Assembly (NCBI GenBank): GCA_013178005.1
Contig: JABLXL010000041.1
Coordinates: 1 to 33,725 of the forward strand
Origin: Actinomycetota bacterium
Lineage (GTDB): Bacteria > Actinomycetota > Geothermincolia > Geothermincolales > RBG-13-55-18
Direction: 5' to 3'
DNA length: 33,725 bases
Numbering within the stretch: position 1 is the first letter of the stretch; each line of letters begins with the position of its first letter. Below are positions 1 through 8,075 of the stretch, piece after piece. Under the pieces are notes generated by a model. The model was not told where the DNA came from, did not search any database, and worked only from the letters and a program-made list of their open reading frames with translations. The position numbers and the translations under genes were made by a program.

Positions 1-127
1 GGTTTTGCTCCTGCGCTTCCTTCAGACTCAACCTCGCGATTGAGCCCTTGCGCTTCGCTAGTCCTTCACCTCCGTCAGGTTGGACAGGGGACTTTCACCC
101 CCGAGCTGCCGGCCATGCCCGGCACAC
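1..127 (-). mobile_element. Group II intron, 5' end (class C type), cut by window edge
   Basis: Read on the minus strand from 127, the sequence starts GTGTGCCGGGCATGG, the 5' end expected for a group II intron. It continues with GGGTGAAAGTCCCC, a GCAAGGG segment and GTCTGAAGGAAGCG followed by GCAAAACC. As I recall it, the Oceanobacillus iheyensis class IIC intron has the same blocks in the same order (domain I). The start lies 8 nt after the stem of the ftsZ terminator, and class IIC introns are known to insert directly behind terminator hairpins. The intron points the same way as ftsZ. The rest, including any reverse transcriptase, lies outside the window. The family call is strong; class C is inferred from the 5' sequence and the insertion site. 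Confidence 0.87.
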
Positions 128-131
128 AATA

Positions 132-155
132 TAAAGGCGGCCCATAGAGCCGCCT
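132..155 (-). terminator. Probable rho-independent terminator of the ftsZ transcript
   Basis: On the minus strand a 7-bp stem (AGGCGGC with GCCGCCT, 7-nt loop) is followed by TTTATATT. It lies about 55 bases beyond the ftsZ stop. The U-tract is short, but the position and the intron just behind it support a terminator. Confidence 0.6.
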
Positions 156-170
156 CTCAAGCTTCGCGCC

Positions 171-189
171 GGCCGGCCCGCGGCCGGCC
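171..189. repeat. GC-rich inverted repeat between ftsZ stop and terminator
   Basis: GGCCGGC and GCCGGCC form a perfect 7-bp inverted repeat around a 5-nt loop. There is no T-tract on either side, so it is not itself a terminator. It could stabilise the 3' end of the ftsZ mRNA. Confidence 0.4.
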
Positions 190-207
190 ATGGAATCCGG
201 CCCAAAA

Positions 208-1269
208 CTACTTATTGCGCAGAAAGACCGGGATGTCCAGTTCCTCCGACTCGAAGACCATAGTCTTCTCCGGAGGCGCCTCCGTTTTCACCCCGCGACG
301 ACCGGGTTTGGAGGGCACGGTACCGAACTCGAATCCCGTGGCGATGACCGTCACCTTGAGCTCGTCGCCCAGGGAGTCGTCTATGACCGCGCCGAAGATG
401 ATGTTGGCGTCGGGGTCGGCCACGCTGGCTATGATCTCCGCCGCCTCGTTCACCTCGAACAGCCCCAGGTCCGTGCCCCCCGAGATGTTGAGCAGGATGC
501 CCTTCGCCCCCTCGATGGAGGCTTCCAGCAGTGGGCTCGAGATGGCCGCCCTGGCCGCCTCGGAAGCGCGGTTCTCCCCGCTTCCCACACCAATCCCCAT
601 GAGCGCCGATCCCGCGTTGGACATGATGGTGCGCACGTCCGCGAAGTCCAGGTTGATGAGCCCCGGAACCGTGATGAGGTCGGTGATGCCCTGGACGCCC
701 TGGCGCAGGATGTCATCGGCCATGCGGAAGGCGTTGAGGATGGAGGTCTTCTGCTCGGCCACCTCCAGCAGCCGGTCGTTGGGGATGATGATGAGGGTGT
801 CCACCTTTTCCCTTAACTTATCGATCCCCGCCTCGGCCTGCTGCGCGCGCTTGCGACCCTCGAAGGAGAAGGGGCGCGTCACCACGCCGATGGTCAAAGC
901 CCCCTGCTCCTTCGCGATCTCCGCCACGATGGGTGATGCACCGGTCCCCGTCCCGCCTCCCTTGCCGGCGGTTATGAAGACCATGTCCGCGCCTTTGATG
1001 GATTCGCTGATCGCCTCCTTGTTCTCAAGCGCAGCCTGCTCCCCCACCTCGGGGTTGGAACCCGCTCCCAGCCCCCGGGTGATATTTCCGCCGATGTACA
1101 CCTTTACGTCGGCGTCGGACATCAGGAGGGCCTGTGCGTCGGTGTTGATCGCCACGAACTCCACGCCCTTGAGCCCGGCGTCGATCATACGGTTGATGGC
1201 ATTGGTGCCGCCACCTCCCACGCCGACCACCTTGATCACCGCCAGATAGTTGGTCGCTGTCTCCGGCAT
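208..1269 (-). CDS. ftsZ: Cell division GTPase FtsZ
   Basis: Tubulin-like GTPase that polymerises into the Z-ring at mid-cell and recruits the divisome. Visible features are the N-terminal [13 protein letters not shown] nucleotide-binding loop (residues about 16-28), the tubulin signature GGGTGTG (about 104-110), the synergy loop NLDFADVR (about 206-213) and a C-terminal peptide ending [10 protein letters not shown]. This last part is the conserved docking tail. Length is 353 aa, slightly short because the C-terminal linker is brief. The ATG at 1269 was chosen over an in-frame start at 1323 because AAGGAGG (1278-1284) lies 8 nt upstream and homology begins there. It is the last gene of the dcw cluster and has its own long upstream region. 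No ftsA precedes it, as in Actinomycetota. In many actinobacteria sepF-type genes follow ftsZ; here a terminator and a group II intron follow. Confidence 0.98.
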   Translation of the reverse strand: MPETATNYLAVIKVVGVGGGGTNAINRMIDAGLKGVEFVAINTDAQALLMSDADVKVYIGGNITRGLGAGSNPEVGEQAALENKEAISESIKGADMVFITAGKGGGTGTGASPIVAEIAKEQGALTIGVVTRPFSFEGRKRAQQAEAGIDKLREKVDTLIIIPNDRLLEVAEQKTSILNAFRMADDILRQGVQGITDLITVPGLINLDFADVRTIMSNAGSALMGIGVGSGENRASEAARAAISSPLLEASIEGAKGILLNISGGTDLGLFEVNEAAEIIASVADPDANIIFGAVIDDSLGDELKVTVIATGFEFGTVPSKPGRRGVKTEAPPEKTMVFESEELDIPVFLRNK

Positions 1270-1353
1270 CTCCGGTCCCTCCTTATTCCCGGCCTCTCGA
1301 AAAACCTCGAGGCGCGCTCTCAAAGTCTAAACTCGTAGTTGAGACATTGCCGC

Positions 1354-1421
1354 CCTTGTCGTAACTTTTTTCTATCCTATCCTCCTCGCGCCGTCATCAA
1401 TAGACTACGACAAGGCTTGTC
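1354..1421. promoter_or_regulatory. Three CTTGTC/GACAAG motifs in two dyads upstream of ftsZ
   Basis: CCTTGTCGTA (1354-1363) and TACGACAAGG (1406-1415) are a perfect 10-bp inverted repeat 42 bases apart. The second arm also takes part in an adjoining palindrome, GACAAG-G-CTTGTC (1409-1421). The motif thus occurs three times within 70 bases, about 85-150 bases before the ftsZ start. It could be an operator for a dimeric repressor or a folded leader element. No known regulator is recognised. Confidence 0.4.
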
Positions 1422-1943
1422 CCATATCCTTCCCCATCCTCTTCCTTCTTCATACTTTTTCCAGATACCTCCGCATCGTGTTCAGGTTCGATGGGGTTCC
1501 CAAAGTTCCCACGGGCGGGAGTTTCAGTCGCCGTATCCCCCGCGCTTCATATGGACTCCCGGGACCGTACCCGTCCCACCGTTCCATGGTTCACGCCCGG
1601 ATTCCTGCGCCAGCATATCTGCGATGCACCCGCCGATCACAAGGCGCCGACTCCTGCCCTTCCTTTGCCCTTCCCTTCCGCCTCCTTTTCCTTCCCTCTC
1701 TCGCTGACCTGAATTTATTATCCTTGTCTCTCTCGCTCTTCTCTGCCTTCCCGTCTCTCCCACACCCTCCCATGAATTCTCTCCCGCAACCCCGTCGCGA
1801 GCTCACGCGCCGGGATCAACGGCGCGGCTTTATAGTTGACCAAACTCGCTCGCTTACCCGCTACAGATCCCACTCTCGCCATCCGTGGGCGATCCACGCC
1901 ACCGGGCGAGCTATTACTTTAACCATTATACCTTAACGGTAAC

Positions 1944-1973
1944 ATTATACTTGCATAATTGTCTAACTGTTAA
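1944..1973 (-). promoter_or_regulatory. Probable sigma-A-type ftsZ promoter
   Basis: On the minus strand TTAACA (1968-1973) and TATAAT (1944-1949) are separated by 18 nt. A second perfect TATAAT lies at 1925-1930. The -35 overlaps an imperfect palindrome, CTTAACAGTTAG. The region is distinctly AT-rich in a GC-rich window. Transcription from here would give ftsZ a leader of about 670 nt. Confidence 0.55.
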
Positions 1974-2126
1974 GTCTTTATCAATACCGACAGGCGATTC
2001 CTTTTTCGCCATATCCAGAGCTTTGATTACAGACAGGCCAGATGAATGCCGGGAATTGGGGACTCCAGAAATGGATGCCGACATGTGGGGAAACCCGCCC
2101 CTGAGGGGATGGCACTCTCCGGTACC

Positions 2127-3670
2127 CTACGGGACCCCCAAGCTTTCCCCTTCTTCCTCCGCGACCGGTTTTATCGCCGGGCGATCGGGAAAAGAGACGT
2201 CTATATACTCCACCGCCCCGTAGCGATCTACGAGCTCCGCCAAAGCCAGGCAGGTTATGGAATTTTTGCGTTCGAGCTCCGAGAGGTCGCCGTACAGCAC
2301 CTTTATCCCTCGTGCCTCCAGGAAAAGCATGCCGCCTGAGCTGCCGGCCGCGCTCACCAGTGTCGCTAGGGATTCGTCCATGCTTGACAGCAAGGAGGCC
2401 ACCTGGAGGAATCCTTCCGATTCCAGCCGTGTGCCAGGCACCAGGAGGGGCATGCCGGCAACCCGGATCTCCGCCAGGGCGGGGGGTGCCTGCTCCACGC
2501 TCTCCAGCACCATGCCGTCCACCGCGACCAGCGCGAACCTGCCGCTCTGGCACACGTAGCCCACCGGCTTCCTCTCCTTCACGTCCAGCGACACCGTGGC
2601 CGGAAAATGCCTCGACACCTCCACGCTCTCTACGTAAGGCTCCGTGAGCAAAGCCCTCTCCACCGCCTTCACGTCCATTTTCAAAAGGTGCGTTTCGGGG
2701 GTTATGCCGCTGAGTGCGCGCAGGAACGAGGCGTCCAGCCTCTCGTTGCCCCGCACCACGACCTCCCTCACGTTCAGGACCCCCGTAAAGGTGTAGACCC
2801 AAAGGAGGCATCCCGTCGCAGCCACCAGCAAAACACCCAGTATCATCTCTCTCGCGGAGCCAAAGGCTCGCGCTTTCCGAGACCCTTCCTCGATCCCTGC
2901 GCGTCCGGCGCCCTCGCGACCCGTCCCGCCGCCCGGCGAGACGCTCGCCGCCGTCCCCGCGCCCACGAGGGCAGGAGTTCTCTTGCCCTCCTTTCCCCGG
3001 CCCCGGTTCCGACCTTGCGTCGCGGGATCCGCCATGGAGGCCTCAGCCTTTGGGAGCGCGTTGGAAGCATACCGCTTGGTCCCCTTGCCCCGGCCCTTGG
3101 CCTTTCCCTCGGCCGCGCCCCTCGCGGGATCCGCCAGGGGGGACTCCGCCTTTGGGAGCGCGTTGGAAGCATACCGCTTGGTCCCCTTGCCCCGGCCCTT
3201 GGCCTTCCCTCGGCCGCGCCCCTCGCGGGATCCGCCAGGGGGGACTCCGCCTTTGGGAGCGCGTTGGAAGCATACCGCTTGGTCCCCTTGCCCCGGCCCT
3301 TGGCCTTTCCCTCGGCCGCGCCCCTCGCGGCATTTCCGTCGCGACCTTCCGCCCCCGCGCCGGCGGCGTTCTTCACCGCAACGCGCGGCCCCTTCTTTAC
3401 AACGCGGTTGTGCGCCCCAGCGGAGCCTTGCTTCGCTCTTCCCCCCGTCTTTCCTTTAAGCAGCTTCCTATCATTTTCCTCCCGCGCCTCGGCCTCTCCC
3501 GCGCGTACGCCTCTCTCCGCGCTTCCGCCGCCACGCCCGCGGGAAATCGGCAGAGCGCGTGCCTTCCTTGCACGGCTGGAGGCCTCGGCCTTTTTCCTCG
3601 CCGTAACCCGGGACTTGGCCCTTGAGGCCCTTACCCGCGCCCCGCCGCTTCCGCCGCTAACCGACCTCAC
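2127..3670 (-). CDS. ftsQ: Cell division protein FtsQ with long basic, repeat-containing N-terminal tail (1-nt frameshift)
   Basis: FtsQ links cytoplasmic and periplasmic parts of the divisome. The uninterrupted frame 2127-3035 (302 aa) holds a basic stretch, one membrane helix (about residues 64-86, ILGVLLVAATGCLLWV) and a POTRA-like domain from VREVVVRGNERL onward. Its ATG at 3035 lacks a good ribosome site and falls inside a tandem repeat. A second open frame runs from GTG 3670 and overlaps the ddl stop by 14 bases. It has a GGGAGG-rich site upstream and reads a basic sequence into the same repeats, but one base out of phase. Repeat copies 1 and 3 have TTT where copy 2 has TT (3205-3206). 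Restoring that T fuses both frames into about 514 aa. Seen: repeats and missing base. Inferred: a single gene. The conservative call is 2127-3035. Confidence 0.85.
3021..3330 (-). repeat. 102-bp tandem repeat encoding 34-residue units of the FtsQ tail
   Basis: Near-identical copies begin at 3046, 3148 and 3249, with a partial one at 3021-3045. The spacing is 102 and then 101 bases; copy 2 lacks one T in a T-run. In the restored frame each unit encodes KAKGRGKGTKRYASNALPKA followed by a stretch ending ADPARGAAEG. The protein-level period (34 residues), and near identity at DNA level, indicate recent expansion by slippage or unequal recombination. Confidence 0.9.
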
Positions 3671-4631
3671 GGCACCCCCCCTCCCGGTTGATCTTCAGGC
3701 GCGCGGTTTCGAGGACCATCTCCACCACGCGATGAAAGGAAAGTCCCGCCGCGGCGGCCGCCTTGGGGATGAGGCTGAGAGAGGTCATCCCCGGGATGGT
3801 GTTGACCTCCAGGCAATAGGGGCGTCCCTCTTCGTCGAGCATGAAGTCGACGCGGGAAAGGCCCTCGCAGCACAAGGCCGAATGCGCCTCCAGGGACAGT
3901 CGCCGCAGCCTCTCCGCGAGCTCATCGGGAATGGGGGCGGGGACGATGTACTCCGTCATTCCCTGCGTATACTTGCATTCGTAATCGTAAACGCCCTTGC
4001 TGGCAACTACTTCCAGCACGGGCAGGACCACGGGCTCTCCGCCCACCAGTCCCACGGTAACCTCGCGGCCCTCGATAAAGCGCTCGACCAGCAGGAGGTC
4101 ATCGTACCGCAGGGCCTCTTCGATGGCCTCCTCGAGTTCGGCAATGTTGCGTGCCCTGCGTGCCCCCACCGTCGATCCCTCGCAGTTGGGTTTGACCATG
4201 CAGGGGAACCCCAGGCGGGCGGAGACCTCTTCCGCGACTTTCCCCAACCCCCGCTCCGCGACCCTCGCGGCGCCCACCGCTTCGTCCTCGGCCACGGGTA
4301 TGTCGCGAGCGCGGAAGACCTGCTTGCTCAGGTGCTTGTTCATGGCCAAGGCGCTGGCCATGACCCCGGAGCCGGTATAAGGTATCGCCAGTATCTCCAG
4401 CAGCCCCTGGATGGTGCCGTCCTCTCCCATGCGCCCGTGCAGGGCGAGGAAGGCGGCGTCTATGGTTTCCCGGAGTTCCGTCATGCGCAAAGCGATGTCC
4501 GGGCCCACGTCCACCTCCACCACCTCGTGGCCCAGATCGCGCAGGGCGGAGGACACCGCCTGTCCCGAGCGGAGCGAAACCTCCCTCTCGGCGGACGTCC
4601 CTCCCATGAGCACCGCTACGCGCATCGCCAT
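3657..4631 (-). CDS. ddl: D-alanine--D-alanine ligase
   Basis: Cytoplasmic ATP-grasp enzyme joining two D-alanines for the end of the peptidoglycan stem peptide. Seen: MGGTSAEREVSLRSG at the N-terminus, LHGRMGEDGTIQGLLE, the ATP-grasp KPNCEGSTVG block, YECKYTQGMTEY and the C-terminal EVNTIPGMTS metal/ATP site. The retained K-Y pair in ECKY fits D-Ala-D-Ala rather than vancomycin-resistance-type ligases, which differ there. Length is 324 aa, normal for the family. Start ATG 4631 overlaps the murB TGA by one base (TGATG), with GGAGG just upstream. A second ATG at 4625 is also possible. ftsQ follows and overlaps its end. Confidence 0.96.
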   Translation of the reverse strand: MAMRVAVLMGGTSAEREVSLRSGQAVSSALRDLGHEVVEVDVGPDIALRMTELRETIDAAFLALHGRMGEDGTIQGLLEILAIPYTGSGVMASALAMNKHLSKQVFRARDIPVAEDEAVGAARVAERGLGKVAEEVSARLGFPCMVKPNCEGSTVGARRARNIAELEEAIEEALRYDDLLLVERFIEGREVTVGLVGGEPVVLPVLEVVASKGVYDYECKYTQGMTEYIVPAPIPDELAERLRRLSLEAHSALCCEGLSRVDFMLDEEGRPYCLEVNTIPGMTSLSLIPKAAAAAGLSFHRVVEMVLETARLKINREGGCREVG

Positions 4632-5590
4632 CAGGCCTCCAATACCTCCCCTACTATCTTTATTTCCTCTTCCAGCTCTATTCCCTCCCGCCCTTGCACC
4701 TCTTCTTTCACCCTGCGGATCAGGGAAAGGACGTCGTCCGCACTGGCGCCGCCCAGGTTCACGATGAAGTTGGCGTGTTTCTCCGAGATCTGCGCCATGC
4801 CCGAGCGCGCTCCTTTGAGGCCGCAACGCTCAATGAGCTCACCCGCCGAGATCCCCGTCGGGTTCTTAAACACGCTTCCCGCCGAGGGATATTCGAGGGG
4901 CTGGTGCCTCCTCCTCCACTCCAGCACATGCTCCTTTCGCGCCCTTATCTCCTTCCTGTCCTTTTTATAAAGCTCTAGTTTAACTATATATATAATCTCC
5001 CGGTCCTTGACTCCCGAGCGCCGGTATCCGAACCCGGCTTTATCGCGGTCGAGCGCCAGATGTTGCACCTCTCCGCCGCTCTCTCCCATCACGCTCAGCT
5101 CGAGCACCCTGTCTCCTATGCATGTCCCCATGGCGCCCGCGTTCATCCGCGCCGCCCCGCCCATGGTTCCCGGGATGCCCGCAAGGTCCTCCAGCCCCCC
5201 CAGCTCAACCTCCTCAGCCCAGGAAAGGAAGCGGTTTATGGAACAACCTGATTCAACATAAACTTCACATTTATTGTTCTTTTTTACCCTGTTGAATCCC
5301 CTCCCCAGCACCACCACCACCCCGCGGAAGCCCCTATCGGAGAAGAGGAGGTTGGAGCCGTTTCCCATGACCATCCACGGGCACCCCGTTTCTGCTATGG
5401 CTTCGAGCAGGCGTCCCAGGTCGCCGATCCCCTTCGGGAACACCATCAGGTCCGCGGGGCCCCCGATGCGAAAGGTGGTGTATTCGGAGAGCATGGCCCC
5501 CTCGATCATGCTTCCCAGGAAACGGCCCTTTAGCCTCGCCGCCACCTCCGCCCAGGCCCCACCCCCCGCTCCAACGTTTCTCACCCGCAT
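4631..5590 (-). CDS. murB: UDP-N-acetylenolpyruvoylglucosamine reductase MurB
   Basis: FAD enzyme that uses NADPH to reduce UDP-GlcNAc-enolpyruvate to UDP-MurNAc in the cytoplasm. Seen: YTTFRIGGPADL (FAD-binding start), GNGSNLLFSD, LAGIPGTMGGAARMNAGAMG, and PSAGSVFKNP containing the catalytic serine that protonates the product. AGELIERCGLKG and ISEKHANFIVN follow. Length is 319 aa. SAGSVFKN with no long insert fits the type II (short) class. The ATG at 5590 follows GGGAGGAAGG and overlaps murC by 10 bases. An in-frame start at 5638 would lie inside murC and adds a nonhomologous stretch. Confidence 0.97.
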   Translation of the reverse strand: MRVRNVGAGGGAWAEVAARLKGRFLGSMIEGAMLSEYTTFRIGGPADLMVFPKGIGDLGRLLEAIAETGCPWMVMGNGSNLLFSDRGFRGVVVVLGRGFNRVKKNNKCEVYVESGCSINRFLSWAEEVELGGLEDLAGIPGTMGGAARMNAGAMGTCIGDRVLELSVMGESGGEVQHLALDRDKAGFGYRRSGVKDREIIYIVKLELYKKDRKEIRARKEHVLEWRRRHQPLEYPSAGSVFKNPTGISAGELIERCGLKGARSGMAQISEKHANFIVNLGGASADDVLSLIRRVKEEVQGREGIELEEEIKIVGEVLEA

Positions 5591-6972
5591 GCGCCTTCCT
5601 CCCTGGCGCGGATAACGGCGGCTATCTCCGCCGCGCACTGCGACACGTCGCCTGCGCCCATGGTCAACACCAGGTCTCCCGGGCGGACGAAGCGCGCCGC
5701 CCCGTCTCCCAAGGTGGAGCGCTGGGGAAGGTATACCACCTGCCTCCTCGGGTCATGGTCGAGGATGGCGTTCACGATCAGTTTTCCGTTCACCCCCGGA
5801 CGGGGCTCCTCGCCGGCTGAATAGACATCGGTGACGATCACCAGGTCCGCGAGCCCCAGAGCTTTTCCGAACTCCTCCCACAGACACTCGGTGCGCGAGT
5901 AGCGGTGGGGCTGGAAGATGCACACCACGCGATCCGCACCCTCGTTCCTGGCCGCCTCCAGGGTGGCTAGGACCTCGGAGGGGTGGTGGGCATAGTCGTC
6001 CACCAACCTCACTCCCGCCACGACTCCCATTTCCTGGAAGCGCCTCTTCACGCCCCCGAAGGCCTCAAGGGCCCGCACCGCCTTTTCGAGGTCCACCCCC
6101 ATGCTCAGGGCGAGCGCCAGCGCCGCGGTGGCGTTGAGCGCATTGTGGCGTCCAGGCACCCGCAGGCTCACCTCTTTCGATGTCCCTCCCGGCGCGCGCA
6201 GCGTGAATTCCACGCCCCCCTTGAGCAGGCGCACGTCCGCATAGCGATAATCGTTCCCTTCCCCCGCCCCGAAGGTGACCCGGCGCGCCCGGGCGCCGTC
6301 CGCCACGGACGCTGACCCCGGGTCGTCGCCGTTCACCACCAGGATCCCTGCGGGCGGCAACAAGGAAGCGAAGCGACGGAAATGCTCCAGGATGGCCTCG
6401 TGATCCGCGAAGTAATCCAGGTGGTCCTCCTCGATGTTGGTGATCACGGCGGCCCAAGGCTTGAGGAGAAGGAAGGATCCGTCGCTCTCGTCCGCTTCCG
6501 CCACCACGTACTCGCCCTGACCCGCGTGGGCATTGCTCCCCACGTCGTTGAGCTCCCCTCCCACCACGTAGGTGGGATCGAGCCCCGCCTCCCGGAGGAT
6601 CATGGCCAGCATGGAGGTAGTGGTGGTCTTTCCGTGGGTGCCGGCCACGGCGATCCCCTTCCCCCCCTCCATGATCTCCCCCAGCATGGCGGCGCGAGGC
6701 ATGACGGTGATTCCCTTCTCGCGCGCCCTGGCCAGCTCCACGTTTCTCTCCGGTATGGCCGAGGACACCACCACCACGTCGGCGCCCTCCACGTTCTCCG
6801 GACGATGGCCGATGAAGACCCTGGCCCCCATCTGGCGCAGCCTGCGGGTATTGCGAGACTCCTTGAGGTCGGACCCGCTTACCTGCAATCCTCGGGCGAG
6901 GAGGACCACCGCGATGGCGCTCATGCCTGCGCCCCCGATACCTATGAAATGGACCCTTCCTCCTCCCGTCAT
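5581..6972 (-). CDS. murC: UDP-N-acetylmuramate--L-alanine ligase MurC
   Basis: Adds L-alanine, the first residue of the stem peptide, to UDP-MurNAc using ATP. Seen: HFIGIGGAGMSAIA Rossmann start, central-domain P-loop AGTHGKTTTTSM, ADESDGSFL, NIEEDHLDYF and the C-terminal DDYAHHPSEV block. These are the three Mur ligase domains in order. Length of 463 aa is typical. Its ATG overlaps the murG stop (ATGA), so translation is probably coupled. In some bacteria murC is fused to ddl or murB; here all are separate. Confidence 0.98.
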   Translation of the reverse strand: MTGGGRVHFIGIGGAGMSAIAVVLLARGLQVSGSDLKESRNTRRLRQMGARVFIGHRPENVEGADVVVVSSAIPERNVELARAREKGITVMPRAAMLGEIMEGGKGIAVAGTHGKTTTTSMLAMILREAGLDPTYVVGGELNDVGSNAHAGQGEYVVAEADESDGSFLLLKPWAAVITNIEEDHLDYFADHEAILEHFRRFASLLPPAGILVVNGDDPGSASVADGARARRVTFGAGEGNDYRYADVRLLKGGVEFTLRAPGGTSKEVSLRVPGRHNALNATAALALALSMGVDLEKAVRALEAFGGVKRRFQEMGVVAGVRLVDDYAHHPSEVLATLEAARNEGADRVVCIFQPHRYSRTECLWEEFGKALGLADLVIVTDVYSAGEEPRPGVNGKLIVNAILDHDPRRQVVYLPQRSTLGDGAARFVRPGDLVLTMGAGDVSQCAAEIAAVIRAREEGACG

Positions 6973-8075
6973 ACCGCCCTCCCCGCGACCTCCATCACCA
7001 GGTCGGCGAGGCGCGCCGCCGCGTCCGGAGCCGCGGCGCGCCTCGCCGCCTCGCTCATCCTCTCCAGCCTGGCCCGGTCCTCCGTCAAGGCCCGCACCTC
7101 CGCTCGGAGCCTTTCTCCGTTAAGCTCTCTGTCCGGCACCAGCACCGCCGCCCCCAGGGAGACCAGCACCCGCGCGTTCGCGTCCTGGTGACCCGCTGTA
7201 GCATAAGGGTACGGCACCAGTATCGAGGGGCATCCCGCCGCCGCAAGCTCTGCGATGGTCGACGCCCCAGCCCTGCACACCACGAGATCCGCCACGGCGT
7301 ACAGGAGATCCATGCGCTCGATGTATGCAAAGGGCCGGTAGACGAAGGTCCCCGTCTCCCCCTCCTCGAGCATCGAGCTGAACTGGTCAAATTTATCCGC
7401 CCCCACCGCGTGCACCACCTGGAGGTCGCCGCTTTCCCTCCAGGCGGGGAGGGATTCGAGCACGGCCCGGTTGAGGGACGCGGCACCCTGGCTGCCCCCG
7501 ATCACGGCGACGGTCCTGCGCCCCCTCTCGAGGCCGAAAAACGACCATGGGTCCTCATCGTGTCCACCCTCCTGCGAGCGGGGCAGCAAAGGGTTTCCCG
7601 TGAGCACCGCTTTCCTCCTCCAGCGCCGCGATCCCTCCAGGGTCGGCCTGAAGGACACCGCCACCTTTCGCGCCAGGGGAGCCAGCACGCGGTTTGCCAG
7701 GCCCGGAATCGCGTTCTGCTCGTGTATGACCAGGGGTATCCCCATGCTCACGGCGGCCAGCGAGCCGGGCACGCTCGCGTATCCACCGAAGGAGACCGCC
7801 ACGTCAGGACGAAGCTCTTTCATCTCCGCCCGGCATCGCCGGAAAGCGGAGATGAGCAGCGCCAGGGAACGCAGGTTCCCGAACTCGAAGGAACGCGAGA
7901 ACCCCCGCAGCTCCAGCTCCACCACCTTCCTTCCCGCAAGGAGTTTCCCGGTGGGCGACTTGCTGCTGAGAAAGAGGGTGACCTCGACTCCCTCACGCGA
8001 CGCGAGCTCCCCGTCCAGCGCGAGCAGGGGGTGGAGATGCCCCCCGGTTCCTCCTCCGCAGATCGCCACCCGCAC
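6969..8075 (-). CDS. murG: Lipid II synthase MurG (UDP-GlcNAc transferase)
   Basis: Membrane-associated GT28 enzyme that transfers GlcNAc to lipid I, making lipid II on the inner face of the membrane. Seen: GGGTGGHLHPLLAL glycine-rich acceptor loop, SFGGYASVPG, HEQNAIPGLANR, IGGSQGAASLN and RAGASTIAELAAAGCPSILVP (the UDP-sugar site). Length is 368 aa. The start is GTG 8075, supported by AAGGAG six bases upstream. Its first 83 bases overlap the end of ftsW in another frame, by far the largest overlap in the cluster. Confidence 0.97.
   Translation of the reverse strand: MRVAICGGGTGGHLHPLLALDGELASREGVEVTLFLSSKSPTGKLLAGRKVVELELRGFSRSFEFGNLRSLALLISAFRRCRAEMKELRPDVAVSFGGYASVPGSLAAVSMGIPLVIHEQNAIPGLANRVLAPLARKVAVSFRPTLEGSRRWRRKAVLTGNPLLPRSQEGGHDEDPWSFFGLERGRRTVAVIGGSQGAASLNRAVLESLPAWRESGDLQVVHAVGADKFDQFSSMLEEGETGTFVYRPFAYIERMDLLYAVADLVVCRAGASTIAELAAAGCPSILVPYPYATAGHQDANARVLVSLGAAVLVPDRELNGERLRAEVRALTEDRARLERMSEAARRAAAPDAAARLADLVMEVAGRAV

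Larger units (their letters stand above)
1270..2126 (-). other. 857-base ftsZ upstream region, no gene seen
   Basis: No credible protein is seen in any frame. The minus strand is strongly purine-rich from about 1420 to 1800 (the plus strand is runs of C and T), and the far end (1910-1990) is AT-rich with promoter elements. Inverted repeats lie near 1354-1421. This looks like the promoter and a long untranslated leader of ftsZ. A decayed gene, for instance a lost ftsA-like remnant, cannot be excluded, but nothing in the translations supports it. Confidence 0.6.

Noticed and set aside
1339-1936. Small ORFs upstream of ftsZ
   Set aside because: Low-complexity Pro/Ser/Arg translations of a pyrimidine-rich strand, with no ribosome site.
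1950-2060. Riboswitch in the ftsZ leader
   Set aside because: A short GGCGA/TCGCC stem is present, but no known riboswitch core could be matched.
2843-3670. Separate 275-residue basic gene between ddl and ftsQ
   Set aside because: It changes frame in the middle of the tandem repeat and then runs over the ftsQ membrane helix in the wrong frame. It is better explained as the 5' part of ftsQ.
2607-4970. 787-codon plus-strand open frame
   Set aside because: Antisense to ftsQ, ddl and part of murB. No domain is seen, and its repeats mirror the ftsQ repeat.
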